From an uncultured Selenomonadales bacterium (GTDB taxonomy: Bacteria; Bacillota_C; Negativicutes; Selenomonadales; Selenomonadaceae), in NCBI GenBank assembly GCA_937907035.1, contig CALCTX010000367.1, positions 1 through 9,041 on the forward strand: a DNA stretch of 9,041 bases, read 5' to 3'. The translations under genes and the position numbers were made by a program. The notes under the pieces were generated by a model, which was not told where the DNA came from, made no database searches, and saw only the letters and a program-made list of their open reading frames with translations. Positions 1 through 6,086 of the stretch are shown here, one piece after another (positions within the stretch are counted from its first letter, which is position 1; every line of letters begins with the position of its first letter).

Positions 1-321
1 AACGCTTTGCACGGTGGCGGCGGTGCTCACCGGCCAGCCGGCGCGGTAGGCGTAGATGTAACCCACCTCCAGACCGACGATGACGATGCCGAGGACGAAG
101 GGCGCCCAGTTGAGGAAGGAAAATTCCCGCAGCAGATTTTTGCTCCCGCCTTCGCCGGGCAGGGCAAAATAAAGGATTGCCGATGCCGCCGCGCCCACAA
201 GATAGGTTACCACCAGCGCCGCCAGAGGGCTGATTTTCTGCGGCGCCGATTTGGTGGCGACGTTATAAAGGATGTTGGAAATGACCACCAGCGAAAGCGG
301 CCATACGTAAGCGAACGTCAT
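1..321 (-). CDS. DMT/EamA-like small membrane transporter, N-terminal part (cut by window edge)
   Basis: The reading frame is open from an ATG at 321 to the left edge, giving 107 residues with no stop. A GGAGGT ribosome site (333-328) lies 6 nt before the ATG. The protein starts MTFAYVWPLSLVVISN and has hydrophobic stretches at about residues 5-22, 33-53 and 72-92. It carries the pattern TYLVGAAASAILYF, later LGIVIVGLEVGYIYAYRAGWPVSTA, which resembles the short single-repeat EamA/DMT (drug/metabolite transporter) proteins of about 140 aa. Substrate unknown. It lies 70 bp downstream of trpB on the same strand, beyond the trpB terminator and with no clear promoter of its own, so readthrough from the T-box promoter is possible but unproven. 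The stretch is about 61% G+C by hand count over 300 bases, well above the roughly 42-53% of samples elsewhere in the window, which hints at a different origin. Family call moderate, coding status strong. Confidence 0.75.
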   Translation of the reverse strand, partial: MTFAYVWPLSLVVISNILYNVATKSAPQKISPLAALVVTYLVGAAASAILYFALPGEGGSKNLLREFSFLNWAPFVLGIVIVGLEVGYIYAYRAGWPVSTAATVQSV

Positions 322-330
322 TTTGATACC

Positions 331-372
331 TCCGAAAATAATAAACCGGCAGTCAGTAGCCTGACTGCCGGT
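331..372 (-). terminator. Rho-independent terminator after trpB
   Basis: A perfect 11-bp GC-rich stem (371-361 pairing with 356-346, CCGGCAGTCAG/CTGACTGCCGG), extended by one A-T pair, encloses a 4-nt loop. On the minus strand it is followed by the T-rich run TTTATTATTTT. It begins about 20 nt after the trpB stop. The ribosome site of the next gene starts right at the end of the T-run. Confidence 0.85.
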
Positions 373-391
373 AGGTGCTCACCCGATCGTA

Positions 392-1609
392 TTACCGGAT
401 CCCGTACTTTTCGAGGACGAAATCCATATCCTTGTCGCCGCGGCCGGAGAGGTTGATGAGGATGGAGCCATGATCCATTTGTTTTGCCAGGCGCATTGCA
501 TAGGCTACAGCGTGAGAGCTTTCGATTGCCGGAATGATGCCTTCCTTGCGGGAAAGTTCGAAGAATGCGTCGATTGCTTCGTCATCGCTTACTACGTCAT
601 ATTTTACACGGCCAATATCATGCAGGAATGCATGTTCAGGGCCTGATGACGGATAGTCAAGACCGGAGGCAACGGAGTAAACCGGTGCCGGATCGCCGTT
701 TTCATCTTTAAGCATGATGGAATTGAAGCCGTGCATGATGCCTTCCGTACCATATTTGAGGGACGCCGCATGGTCACCGAGCTTTGGCCCGCGGCCAAGC
801 GGTTCTACACCGTGAAGTTCAACCGGGTCATTGAGGAAGCCGGCAAACATTCCGGCAGCATTGGAGCCGCCACCTACACAGGCAGTAACAATATCCGGCA
901 GATGTCCGGTCATTTCAAGGAACTGTTCACGGGCTTCGATACCGACAACCGACTGGAAATCACGAACCATAAGCGGGAACGGATGCGGTCCGAGAACTGA
1001 GCCGATGCAGTAGATACAGTCCTTATATTCTTTGCTGTACGCTGCAAAGGCAGCGTCAACTGCTTCTTTCAAAGTCTGAAGCCCTTCGGTTACTTCGACT
1101 ACATTGGCTCCGAGTATTTTCATACGGGCTACATTCGGAGCTTGTTTTTTAATATCAACTGCCCCCATGTAAATATCACATTCGAGACCGAAGTAAGCTG
1201 CTGCAGTTGCAAGGGCTACGCCATGTTGTCCGGCTCCGGTTTCGGCAATGATCTTTTTCTTGCCCATATACTTTGCCAGCAGTGCTTCACCCATGCAGTG
1301 GTTTAGCTTGTGTGCGCCGCTATGGTTGAGATCTTCACGTTTTACATATAGCTGGACTTTTCCAAGTGAATTGGAAAGGCGCTCCAAGTGCGAAATCGGT
1401 GTCGGACGCCCCTGGAATTCTTTGCGTATCCGGCGCAATTCGGCAATGAACCGGCGTGACTGGCAAATCGTAAAGTAGGCATCGGTTATTTCCTGCATAG
1501 CTGCTTTGAGGTTATCCGGTATGTAACAACCGCCATATGGGCCAAAAAATCCTTCTTTGTTAGGGTAATCGCGAAAATAGGTGTCAAAGTTTACATTTTT
1601 CATTTCCAT
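392..1609 (-). CDS. trpB: Tryptophan synthase beta subunit
   Basis: PLP-dependent enzyme of the cytoplasm that condenses indole with L-serine to make L-tryptophan. In the full complex TrpA supplies the indole. The 405-aa length is near the family norm (Salmonella 397). Visible landmarks are HSGAHK with the PLP lysine at K101, AETGAGQHG with the catalytic Glu at 123, the phosphate-binding GGGSN at 246-250, [13 protein letters not shown] at about 315-327 with the conserved Asp, and LSGRGDKD at 387-394. These mark it as TrpB1-like and intact. The ATG at 1609 is chosen because AAAGGAGG lies 8 nt upstream; a second ATG two codons later is less well spaced. Its leader is a tRNA-Trp T-box, so expression should rise when charged tRNA-Trp is short. 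No trpA or other trp gene is in the window. The gene downstream is a transporter, so it may work alone on free indole (inference). Confidence 0.96.
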   Translation of the reverse strand: MEMKNVNFDTYFRDYPNKEGFFGPYGGCYIPDNLKAAMQEITDAYFTICQSRRFIAELRRIRKEFQGRPTPISHLERLSNSLGKVQLYVKREDLNHSGAHKLNHCMGEALLAKYMGKKKIIAETGAGQHGVALATAAAYFGLECDIYMGAVDIKKQAPNVARMKILGANVVEVTEGLQTLKEAVDAAFAAYSKEYKDCIYCIGSVLGPHPFPLMVRDFQSVVGIEAREQFLEMTGHLPDIVTACVGGGSNAAGMFAGFLNDPVELHGVEPLGRGPKLGDHAASLKYGTEGIMHGFNSIMLKDENGDPAPVYSVASGLDYPSSGPEHAFLHDIGRVKYDVVSDDEAIDAFFELSRKEGIIPAIESSHAVAYAMRLAKQMDHGSILINLSGRGDKDMDFVLEKYGIR

Positions 1610-1663
1610 GGTTTTCTCCTCCTTTAATTTTTTGTCTTACCTGCGGGATAACCATAGAAAATT

Positions 1664-1698
1664 AAAAATCCCGGCAGGTTGTCATTAACCTGCCGGGA
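1664..1698 (-). terminator. T-box attenuator hairpin upstream of trpB
   Basis: A perfect 12-bp stem (TCCCGGCAGGTT at 1698-1687, AACCTGCCGGGA at 1680-1669) has a 6-nt loop and is followed on the minus strand by TTTTT. It lies between the T-box sequence and the trpB ribosome site, and is the OFF state of the riboswitch. Confidence 0.92.
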
Positions 1699-1936
1699 CA
1701 AAATCTCTGATTCTGCGGTGCCACCCAGCTTGACGACATAAGCCGTCCTCTCAAGCGTACTAACATACGCCGACCTTTTTTAACGAAGGGTTCTCCGTCT
1801 CACCTACTTACCAAAGTTTTCGGCTCGCCCTCGGAAGTCCATTCATCTATAACGGATACTGCCGTATTCCCACCAGCAACGGCTCTCTGTAAGGTCCTGT
1901 CAAAGATTACTTACTCTTCCTCAACGGTTTCTATGT
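1664..1936 (-). promoter_or_regulatory. T-box riboswitch (tRNA-Trp) of trpB
   Basis: Read on the minus strand, the leader shows the T-box elements in order. The GA-rich k-turn motif GAGGAAGAGTAAG is at 1922-1910. The distal Stem I motif AGAGAGCCG is at 1888-1880, with GCTGGTGGGAA just after it. The specifier-loop context GAATGGACTTCCGAG spans 1844-1830 and places the specifier codon TGG (Trp) at 1841-1839. A GTAGGTGAGACGG Stem II-type segment is near 1806-1794. The T-box proper, GGGTGGCACCGC, is at 1726-1715. The T-box UGGC would pair with an acceptor end GCCA, matching the G discriminator of bacterial tRNA-Trp, so specifier and discriminator agree. The leader ends in an intrinsic terminator whose 5' TCCC can instead pair with the GGG of the T-box in the antiterminator. 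Uncharged tRNA-Trp should therefore allow readthrough into trpB. Confidence 0.93.
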
Positions 1937-1941
1937 GGTAT

Positions 1942-1970
1942 AGATTAACACGATTATTTTTGCTTGTCAA
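1942..1970 (-). promoter_or_regulatory. Promoter of the T-box/trpB transcript
   Basis: A perfect -35 TTGACA (1970-1965) and a 17-nt spacer precede TAATCT (1947-1942), which is preceded by TGT to give an extended -10. Transcription would start near 1936, just before the k-turn motif of the T-box, as expected for these leaders. Confidence 0.75.
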
Positions 1971-2026
1971 TAAGTTTTAATACACTCCTGATTGCCTTAT
2001 CTGCAACACTTGTATTATACTTACAT

Positions 2027-2032
2027 TATAAT
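2027..2032 (+). promoter_or_regulatory. Candidate -10 element for the mscS-type gene
   Basis: A perfect TATAAT sits about 30 bp before the proposed start codon, in the gap between the two divergent promoters. No convincing -35 lies 16-18 bp upstream (the sequence there is near CAACAC), so this is a weak call. Confidence 0.35.
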
Positions 2033-2062
2033 GAATAAAATCTGAGCAGGAGTGTGATAAAT

Positions 2063-3151
2063 TTGGTTTACGAAACACTGTCAAGAATAGATTTCCAACA
2101 CTTATGGAATGCATTTATTGTTCCGATCGGCATGCCGGCCGCCATTATCATCATTGCTCTGCTGTTCGGCATTTGGGTAAACCGGCGAATCAAGAATTTC
2201 GTTGCCACCAACGTATCGGTTTCGGAAGATGATCATATCAAATCTATCATATTAAAAAGTATGCAGGGCCTGCCTATCATCTTATCATTGATGTTCGGCT
2301 TGTATGTCCTCATTGATATCCTTCCGCTTCCGGATAAGATCAATCACATTTTATACTGCATTTTACTGACGGTGGTCGTATTTGCTATCGCCCGCCTGAT
2401 CTCCCGCAGTATCAATGCTCTTATCGAGATAAAGACTTCTTCTCTCGGTTATGCGACTTCATCGACAACGCTTTTGTCCAGTTCGATAAATGCCGCGATC
2501 TATATCATTTTCGGCCTGACGCTGTTATCACACTACGGTATTTCGATAACACCGCTCATTACTGCCCTTGGTATTGGCTCCATGGCCATTGCCTTCGGTC
2601 TGCAGGAAACGATCGCCAATCTCTTTTCCGGCTTGCATCTGCTCATTTCCAAGCAGGTCCGCATCGGAGATTACATCAAACTGGCCAGCGGCGAAGAAGG
2701 AAAAATAAGCGATATTTCCTGGCGCTTTACAACTGTTATTTCCAGTGCCGGCAATGCGATCATAATTCCGAATCAAAAAATCGCATCTTCAATTCTGACC
2801 AATTACAATATGCCGGTACAGGAGCTTGCCGTCATTGTCCCTATCGGCGTAAGCTACGACAGTGACCTGGAACATGTTGAGCTTGTCACGCTCGAGGTTG
2901 CCAGACAGGTTACCGAAAGAGTCGATGGTGAGGTAACCGCCGAACCATCAGTACGGTTTCATACGCTTGACGAATCATCGATCAACTTCAATGTTGTCCT
3001 GCATACCAGCCAGTTTGCCAATCAATTGCTTTTGAAGCATGCCTTTATCAAGGCTATAATCGCCCGTTACCGGGCTGAAGGGATTGAGATTCCTTATCCG
3101 ATCCGCACACTTATTCAAGCTCAAAACAACGATAAAAACTTATCCACTTAA
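2063..3151 (+). CDS. MscS-family mechanosensitive ion channel
   Basis: Inner-membrane channel of the small-conductance mechanosensitive family, which opens under membrane tension and lets solutes out after osmotic downshock. Numbered from the proposed start, hydrophobic helices lie at about 22-38, 69-89, 95-113 and 143-160. Next comes the pore-lining helix region at about 163-196, with the Gly/Ala-rich pattern TALGIGSMAIAFGLQETIAN. The MscS beta domain follows (VRIGDYIKL, then ISWRFTTV and IIPNQKI), and a C-terminal alpha/beta domain ends in the family's IEIPYPIRTLI. Start: a GTG at 2054 is in frame, but AGGAG (2048-2052) would be only 1 nt from it. The TTG at 2063 has a 10-nt spacer from the same AGGAG, so I prefer the 362-aa product MVYETLSRIDF. 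It is divergent from the T-box/trpB unit and followed by its own terminator, so it is probably monocistronic. Which MscS subfamily it belongs to cannot be told. Confidence 0.9.
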   Translation: MVYETLSRIDFQHLWNAFIVPIGMPAAIIIIALLFGIWVNRRIKNFVATNVSVSEDDHIKSIILKSMQGLPIILSLMFGLYVLIDILPLPDKINHILYCILLTVVVFAIARLISRSINALIEIKTSSLGYATSSTTLLSSSINAAIYIIFGLTLLSHYGISITPLITALGIGSMAIAFGLQETIANLFSGLHLLISKQVRIGDYIKLASGEEGKISDISWRFTTVISSAGNAIIIPNQKIASSILTNYNMPVQELAVIVPIGVSYDSDLEHVELVTLEVARQVTERVDGEVTAEPSVRFHTLDESSINFNVVLHTSQFANQLLLKHAFIKAIIARYRAEGIEIPYPIRTLIQAQNNDKNLST

Positions 3152-3179
3152 TTCACAACGAAAAAAATATTTATGCACA
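3140..3179 (+). promoter_or_regulatory. Two near-consensus DnaA boxes
   Basis: TTATCCACT at 3140-3148 is one mismatch from TTATCCACA, at the very end of the channel gene. TTATGCACA at 3171-3179 fits the looser TTATNCACA consensus. Together with a perfect box on the other strand at 3357 they make a loose cluster. Single 9-mers occur by chance, so this is tentative. Confidence 0.3.
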
Positions 3180-3183
3180 GGTT

Positions 3184-3224
3184 GGAGAACACTTTGCAAG
3201 TTTATACAAAGTGTTCTCCTTTTT
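3184..3224 (+). terminator. Rho-independent terminator after the mscS-type gene
   Basis: A perfect 13-bp stem (GGAGAACACTTTG at 3184-3196, CAAAGTGTTCTCC at 3207-3219) has a 10-nt loop and is followed by TTTTT. It lies 32 nt after the channel gene's stop. Confidence 0.88.
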
Positions 3225-3287
3225 ATTTGCGAAAAAATACATCAAAGGTCCCGCAGGAAAAATTTTGCATCCTTTAGTTTTGGTGCT

Positions 3288-3316
3288 TTGCGCAGTTTAT
3301 GACAATTGTCTATAAT
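3288..3316 (+). promoter_or_regulatory. Candidate upstream promoter (second promoter for nrdD)
   Basis: TTGCGC (3288-3293), a 17-nt spacer and a perfect TATAAT (3311-3316). The spacer contains the perfect 10-bp palindrome GACAATTGTC, a possible operator for an unidentified regulator. The -35 matches at only 3 of 6 positions. Confidence 0.35.
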
Positions 3317-3356
3317 TTATAAATTAACAATTTATGAATTTTTATTCTATCTAACT

Positions 3357-3365
3357 TGTGGATAA
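3357..3365 (-). promoter_or_regulatory. DnaA box upstream of nrdD
   Basis: TGTGGATAA on the plus strand is a perfect TTATCCACA DnaA box on the minus strand. It lies 25 bp before the -35 of the main nrdD promoter and just ahead of the first NrdR-like box. DnaA control of ribonucleotide reductase genes is known in other bacteria (E. coli nrdAB), so the position is sensible, but a chance match cannot be excluded. Confidence 0.4.
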
Positions 3366-3368
3366 TTT

Positions 3369-3384
3369 CTACAATATGTTGTAC
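3369..3384 (+). promoter_or_regulatory. NrdR box 1
   Basis: CTACAATATGTTGTAC contains the inverted repeat TACAA-TATG-TTGTA and fits the known 16-bp NrdR consensus (CACwATATaTwGtg type). It ends 6 bp before the -35 hexamer of the main nrdD promoter. Confidence 0.7.
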
Positions 3385-3390
3385 CACGGT

Positions 3391-3419
3391 TTGACACGTT
3401 ATTGCACATATTGTATAAT
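3391..3419 (+). promoter_or_regulatory. Main promoter of the anaerobic RNR operon
   Basis: A full-consensus -35 TTGACA (3391-3396), a 17-nt spacer and a full-consensus -10 TATAAT (3414-3419). Transcription would start near 3426, leaving a leader of about 70 nt. Such a strong promoter fits a gene held down by a repressor; the second NrdR-like box covers the spacer and part of the -10. Confidence 0.82.
3401..3416 (+). promoter_or_regulatory. NrdR box 2, overlapping the -10 element
   Basis: Read on the minus strand this is ATACAATATGTGCAAT. It shares the run TACAATATGT with box 1 but has a weaker second half. Its centre is 32 bp from that of box 1, about three helical turns, the arrangement typical of paired NrdR boxes. 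Binding here would block RNA polymerase. Confidence 0.6.
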
Positions 3420-3495
3420 TCATTCCAGATGGTTTGAACGTTGTCTTACTATATCCCTTCTCCCTAATATCATATAGAAAAGAGTGTTTTTTGGC

Positions 3496-5766
3496 ATGTC
3501 AGAGATTGAACATATCAAAAAGCGCAACGGTAAGGTTGTTCCGTTTGACGCTTCGAAGATTACCAATGCGATCAGGAAAGCAAATCTTGAATCTACCGAT
3601 GAGACTTTCTCCCAAAGTCAACTTGATGCTTTGACCAAAGCAGTTGTGAAGCTGATCTCCGATAAGGAGACCCCGGGAGTTGAATATATTCAGGATGCTG
3701 TTGAGCGGGTTCTTATCAAACAGAATTTTGCCAGCACAGCTAAGGCATACATCCTCTATCGCGCTGAACACGCAAAGTTGCGTGAAGCTCAGGCCGATCT
3801 TATGGATATCTATTATGAACTTACCTACCAGGATGCCAAAGATATCGATATCAAGCGTGAAAATGCTAATATCGATGCTGATACAGCTATGGGGACCATG
3901 CTCAAGTATGGTTCGGAAGGTTCCAAGTATTTTATTGATACCCGGATCTTGCCAAAGGATATCGCTGCTGCACATATAAACGGCGATATTCATATTCACG
4001 ACAAAGATTTTTATATGCTGACAGAAACCTGTTGCCAAATAGATCTGCTCAAGTTGTTTAAAGACGGTTTCTCTACCGGTCATGGGTGCCTGCGTGAACC
4101 AAATGACATCCGTTCATATGCCGCACTCGGTTGTATAGCTATTCAGGCAAACCAGAATGAAATGCACGGTGGCCAGTCGATCCCTAATTTTGATTATGCG
4201 ATGGCACCAGGTGTAACCAAGACTTTCCGCAAGCAGTACTTTGAACAGTTAGCGGAATTCCTGTCTATTACCTTGCTTATGAAGCTTTCTGATGCGCAGG
4301 CACTTGCAAAGACTGCCAAGCAGTCGATCGCTGTTGAGATTGATATGCGCAATGAGGGCGATTATAAATATCGGCTTATGGAATTTTTGCCGGCTCATCA
4401 GGCACGCAATAATTATCAGCCGATCAGTGCTGAGCTCGCGGGACGGGCTCATGATTTTGCGGTAACGGCCGCAACCGATGCAACTGACAAAGCAACTTAT
4501 CAGGCTATGGAAGCCCTTATTCATAATCTCAATACAATGAATTCCCGGGCCGGTGCTCAGGTACCGTTCAGCTCGGTAAATTACGGAACTGATACTTCAC
4601 CGGAAGGCCGTATGGTCATTACCAATCTTTTAAAGGCTACCAATGCCGGTCTTGGCAGCGGTGAAACACCGATTTTCCCGGTACAGATTTTCAAGGTTAA
4701 GGAGGGCGTCAATTATAATCCCGGCGATCCGAATTATGATCTGTTTCAGATGGCAATGCGGACATCAGCCAGACGCCTGTTCCCGAATTTCAGTTTCCTT
4801 GATGCACCGTTCAACAAACAGTATTATCGTCCGGGCGACTACAATTCTGAAGTTGCCTATATGGGTTGCCGCACCCGCGTAATGGGCAACGTCCATGACC
4901 CTTCCCGCGAGGTCACCTGTGGGCGCGGCAATCTGAGCTTCACCAGTATAAATCTTCCGCGTATCGCTATTGAGGCTAAAGGCGATCTGGAAAAATTCTA
5001 TGAGGGATTGGATGAGATAACTGAATTGGTTATCCGTCAGTTAAAGCATCGATTCAAAATCCAGTGCGCAAAGCATGGCTTTAATTATCCGTTCCTCATG
5101 GGACAGGGTGTTTGGATCGATTCGGAAAATTTAGCTCCGGATGATACCGTGGCTGAGGTTCTGAAGCATGGTACTCTTTCAATGGGCTTTATCGGCCTGG
5201 CCGAATGCTTAAAAGCTCTCTGTGGCAAGCATCATGGTGAATCTCCGGAAGCTCAGCGTTTGGGGTTGCAAATTGTCCGTCATATGCGCAAGAGCATGGA
5301 TGACGAATCAAAGCGCACCGGTCTCAACTTCACTTTGCTTGCTACTCCGGCAGAAGGTCTTTCCGGTCGTTTTGTCCGCATCGACCGCCAGAATTACGGC
5401 AAGATCGAAGGGGTTACCGACCGTGATTATTATACCAACAGCTTCCACGTTCCGGTTCATTTCCCGATTGCAGCAATAGATAAGCTTAAACTGGAAGGTC
5501 CTTATCATGCATTGACCAATGCCGGTCACATCAGCTATGTTGAGATGGATGGCGACCCGCTGAAGAATATCAAGGCATTTGAGACGATCATCCGTTGCAT
5601 GCATGATTGCGGTATTGGTTATGGTTCGATAAATCATCCGGTTGACCGTGATCCGGTCTGTGGTTATAACGGCATCATCGACGATGTTTGCCCGAAATGC
5701 GGCCGCAGTGAAAAAGAACATCATCATCGTATCGTCATTCCACGAATGAGTTGCGGTGATCAATAA
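3496..5766 (+). CDS. nrdD: Anaerobic (class III) ribonucleoside-triphosphate reductase, large subunit lacking the glycyl-radical domain
   Basis: Reduces ribonucleoside triphosphates to dNTPs without oxygen. The 756-aa protein begins with an ATP-cone (about residues 3-95, with IKKRNGKVVPFDASKI). Family motifs follow: DIHIHDKDFY at about 164-173, QNEMHGGQSIPNFDYAM at 220-236, YMGCRTRVMGNV at about 455-466 with the probable thiyl-radical Cys 458, and GYGSINHPVDRDPVCGYNG at 708-726. CPKCG at 732-736 completes a Cys-rich metal-binding region (C722, C732, C735). It then ends within 21 residues. The glycyl-radical motif RRxTGY that should come next is absent and is encoded by the next gene. Start: GTG 3484 is in frame, but ATG 3496 gives the usual MSEIEHIKKRNGK opening; the ribosome site is weak (GAAAAGAG, 3477-3484). 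The protein is otherwise full length with no internal breaks. It should be repressed by NrdR. Confidence 0.95.
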   Translation: MSEIEHIKKRNGKVVPFDASKITNAIRKANLESTDETFSQSQLDALTKAVVKLISDKETPGVEYIQDAVERVLIKQNFASTAKAYILYRAEHAKLREAQADLMDIYYELTYQDAKDIDIKRENANIDADTAMGTMLKYGSEGSKYFIDTRILPKDIAAAHINGDIHIHDKDFYMLTETCCQIDLLKLFKDGFSTGHGCLREPNDIRSYAALGCIAIQANQNEMHGGQSIPNFDYAMAPGVTKTFRKQYFEQLAEFLSITLLMKLSDAQALAKTAKQSIAVEIDMRNEGDYKYRLMEFLPAHQARNNYQPISAELAGRAHDFAVTAATDATDKATYQAMEALIHNLNTMNSRAGAQVPFSSVNYGTDTSPEGRMVITNLLKATNAGLGSGETPIFPVQIFKVKEGVNYNPGDPNYDLFQMAMRTSARRLFPNFSFLDAPFNKQYYRPGDYNSEVAYMGCRTRVMGNVHDPSREVTCGRGNLSFTSINLPRIAIEAKGDLEKFYEGLDEITELVIRQLKHRFKIQCAKHGFNYPFLMGQGVWIDSENLAPDDTVAEVLKHGTLSMGFIGLAECLKALCGKHHGESPEAQRLGLQIVRHMRKSMDDESKRTGLNFTLLATPAEGLSGRFVRIDRQNYGKIEGVTDRDYYTNSFHVPVHFPIAAIDKLKLEGPYHALTNAGHISYVEMDGDPLKNIKAFETIIRCMHDCGIGYGSINHPVDRDPVCGYNGIIDDVCPKCGRSEKEHHHRIVIPRMSCGDQ

Positions 5767-5801
5767 ATTATTTTCTATCAAAGGAAGGAAAGTGATAATT
5801 T

Positions 5802-6086
5802 ATGTTGGTAAACGGTACTGACGTAACAATCAATGGTGTTGAGGGAGTTTCTGAACAGGAGATCCTCTCGTATATCGACTACATCCAGCAAGATACGGAT
5901 GACGATGTAGAGTCTCTCACTATCGAGGGAGCACCAGACGGAAATATTGCGCTTGATTATACGCTTCGTCCGCAGAAGTTTGAGCGCATCCGCCGTATTA
6001 CCGGCTATCTTGTCGGCACTATTGACCGCTGGAACAACGCTAAACGGTCCGAGGAGCATGATCGCGTAAAGCATGGCTTCCATTAA
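5802..6086 (+). CDS. Separate glycyl-radical subunit of the class III ribonucleotide reductase (split NrdD C-terminus)
   Basis: This 94-aa protein has two parts. Residues about 59-94 (KFERIRRITGYLVGT onward, ending DRVKHGFH) match the C-terminal glycyl-radical loop and helix of clostridial-type NrdD. The radical glycine is probably G68, 26 residues before the end, a distance like those in T4 and E. coli NrdD. Residues 1-58 resemble no part of NrdD that I know. They look like a small alpha/beta domain (strand near 6-12, helix 17-30, strands near 37-41 and 48-54), rich in Asp/Glu. The gene starts 35 bp after the nrdD stop, in a different frame, after a purine-rich ribosome site (AAGGAAGGAAAGTGAT, 5781-5796), and overlaps nrdG by 14 nt. 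I infer that NrdG activates it and that it docks on the large subunit. Identification of the radical domain is firm; the role of the N-terminal part is unknown. Confidence 0.9.
   Translation: MLVNGTDVTINGVEGVSEQEILSYIDYIQQDTDDDVESLTIEGAPDGNIALDYTLRPQKFERIRRITGYLVGTIDRWNNAKRSEEHDRVKHGFH

Larger units (their letters stand above)
3225..3495. other. AT-rich intergenic regulatory region upstream of the anaerobic RNR operon
   Basis: No supported gene lies between the channel terminator and the nrdD start; short frames here look like noise. The stretch is clearly AT-rich, especially 3295-3370. It contains a palindrome GACAATTGTC (3301-3310), a weak upstream promoter candidate, a DnaA box, two NrdR-like boxes and a consensus promoter. 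The predicted untranslated leader is about 70 nt (3426-3495), with no recognised RNA structure. Confidence 0.7.

Noticed and set aside
7..456. Plus-strand open frame of 149 codons
   Set aside because: It is antisense to the transporter and the trpB end, with an Arg/Gly/Asp-rich low-quality translation. The minus-strand frame has a good ribosome site and real membrane segments.
2054..2062. GTG start for the MscS-type protein
   Set aside because: The only Shine-Dalgarno sequence (AGGAG) would be 1 nt away, too close for a ribosome. The TTG at 2063 has a workable spacing.
3140..3365. Chromosomal replication origin
   Set aside because: DnaA boxes plus AT-rich DNA suggest oriC, but there are only one perfect and two partial boxes, widely spaced, and no dnaA, dnaN, rpmH or mnmG neighbours. 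A regulatory role is more modest and more likely.
3356..3374. Rex (NADH-sensing) operator TTGTGGATAATTTCTACAA
   Set aside because: It has TTGT and ACAA ends but is 19 bp instead of 18 and its inner half-sites do not match TTGTGA/TCACAA. The DnaA and NrdR readings explain the same bases better.
3499..4083. Minus-strand open frame of 194 codons inside nrdD
   Set aside because: It is a shadow of the nrdD reading frame, with no ribosome site or recognisable domain. The plus-strand protein is clearly conserved.
5740..5830. Sequencing error or pseudogene frameshift splitting nrdD
   Set aside because: The downstream frame has its own ribosome site and ATG and about 58 residues of unrelated, well-formed protein before the radical motif. 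The core tail carries no sequence of the radical loop. A single base change could not rebuild a normal fused C-terminus.
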